Source: Rhodospirillaceae bacterium
GTDB taxonomy: Bacteria > Pseudomonadota > Alphaproteobacteria > Rhodospirillales > Rhodospirillaceae
Direction: 5' to 3'
DNA length: 14,038 nt
Assembly (NCBI GenBank): GCA_016937315.1
Contig: JAFGWD010000040.1
Span: forward strand, 1-14,038
The notes below the pieces were generated by a model. That model had not been told where the DNA came from. It worked only from the letters and a program-made list of their open reading frames with translations, and did not search any database. Position numbers and translations under genes: made by a program. Of this stretch, positions 13,593 through 14,038 are shown in pieces (position 1 is the stretch's first letter; each line of letters starts with the position of its first letter).

Positions 13593-13947
13593 AACACAAC
13601 GTCCAGAATGGTGCGGAGACCGCATACGTGAGAAAGGATACTGTCGTTTTTTCCGCCCCCCACATGGAAATGCGGGACGTCACGCCCGGACCCTAGACGA
13701 TTTTCCCGGCAAACGGAAGACTTGGAACCGCACTTTTTTTTCGAAATGAATGATCACGTCCGAAAAGATTCCATCATGGACACAGATCTCCAAACTTGTT
13801 TAGAAACAACATCCCAAAAAGGGCGAACGCGGCGTACAATGAGCTGCGTCCAATAAACCGCTGCACGGGAAAACCGGCGGCTCCAACAGGGTAGAGGACA
13901 CATCAAAACAAACAATAGTGTCCTAAGGCTCCCACGGCAGGAGAACC
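13593..13947. other. Divergent intergenic region between the ferredoxin and korA-like genes
   Basis: This 355-base gap must carry promoters for both directions. Visible are a run of eight T (13734-13741), the inverted repeat TTGTTT-AG-AAACAA (13796-13809), a TACAAT hexamer (13835-13840) that could be a -10 for korA without a good -35, and AGGAG before the korA ATG. The small minus-strand open frame inside it (13754-13969) overlaps the korA start and has no protein-like features. Confidence 0.5.
13796..13809. promoter_or_regulatory. Inverted repeat TTGTTT-AG-AAACAA upstream of korA
   Basis: Perfect six-base arms around two bases, 26 bases before a TACAAT hexamer and about 140 bases before the korA-like start. 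Its position fits an operator shared by the divergent ferredoxin and oxidoreductase genes, but no regulator family was recognised for this sequence. Confidence 0.3.
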
Positions 13948-14038
13948 ATGACGGAATATACACTCTCACTGGCCATGACTGGTTCCGGCGGTGCCGGTGT
14001 CATGACAGTCGGCCAGATGCTTGTCGATGCCGCCGCGC
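13948..14038 (+). CDS. korA: 2-oxoacid:ferredoxin oxidoreductase alpha subunit (5' end only)
   Basis: Only 30 codons lie in the window. They read MTEYTLSLAMTGSGGAGVMT followed by VGQMLVDAAA, where the glycine-rich GSGGAGVMT and the following MLVDAAA match the start of the gamma-like domain at the N-terminus of KorA-type alpha subunits. The enzyme oxidatively decarboxylates 2-oxoglutarate (or another 2-oxoacid) to the acyl-CoA and reduces ferredoxin. AGGAG four to five bases before the ATG supports the start. The beta subunit and the rest should follow to the right. Which 2-oxoacid is used cannot be decided from this fragment. The divergent ferredoxin gene is a likely partner. Confidence 0.8.
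   Translation, partial: MTEYTLSLAMTGSGGAGVMTVGQMLVDAAA

Overview
The window is from an alphaproteobacterium, most likely Rhodospirillales-like. I infer this from gene content: a long cobalamin-dependent NrdJ, an NDUFA12-family gene next to MCE/MlaD and DUF2155 genes, and an Alvin-type ferredoxin opposite a KorA-type subunit. No rRNA, tRNA, CRISPR array or intact insertion sequence was seen.

Left part (1-2542, minus strand): a three-gene operon read here as an ABC-three-component (ABC-3C) conflict/defence system. It runs from a two-domain effector/CTD protein, through a small middle component, to a DUF3732-type ABC ATPase cut by the left edge. Both junctions are ATGA stop/start overlaps. Upstream, 2543-2957 holds a possible gene remnant, the nrdJ terminator and a 12-bp direct repeat.

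Centre (2958-7857, minus strand): nrdJ, the class II ribonucleotide reductase with all its catalytic residues, then an intergenic stretch with a CRP-like dyad and two similar repeats, then a LysR-type regulator.

Right-centre (8343-10163, plus strand): NDUFA12-like protein, two consecutive single-MCE (MlaD-like) proteins and a DUF2155 secreted protein, the last three tightly coupled. The 485-bp gap before NDUFA12 has three successive inverted repeats and may encode or contain a structured RNA. Facing this cluster tail-to-tail are an alpha/beta hydrolase and an isochorismatase-fold cysteine hydrolase (10166-11426, minus), probably one operon.

Right part: a DEAD-box RNA helicase (plus) with a long charged tail converges on a 2[4Fe-4S] ferredoxin gene (minus) across a shared bidirectional terminator. 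The ferredoxin gene is divergent from the start of a 2-oxoacid:ferredoxin oxidoreductase alpha subunit (korA-like) cut by the right edge. That ferredoxin is a plausible electron acceptor for the oxidoreductase.

The conflict system is the accessory part. The rest looks like ordinary chromosomal backbone.
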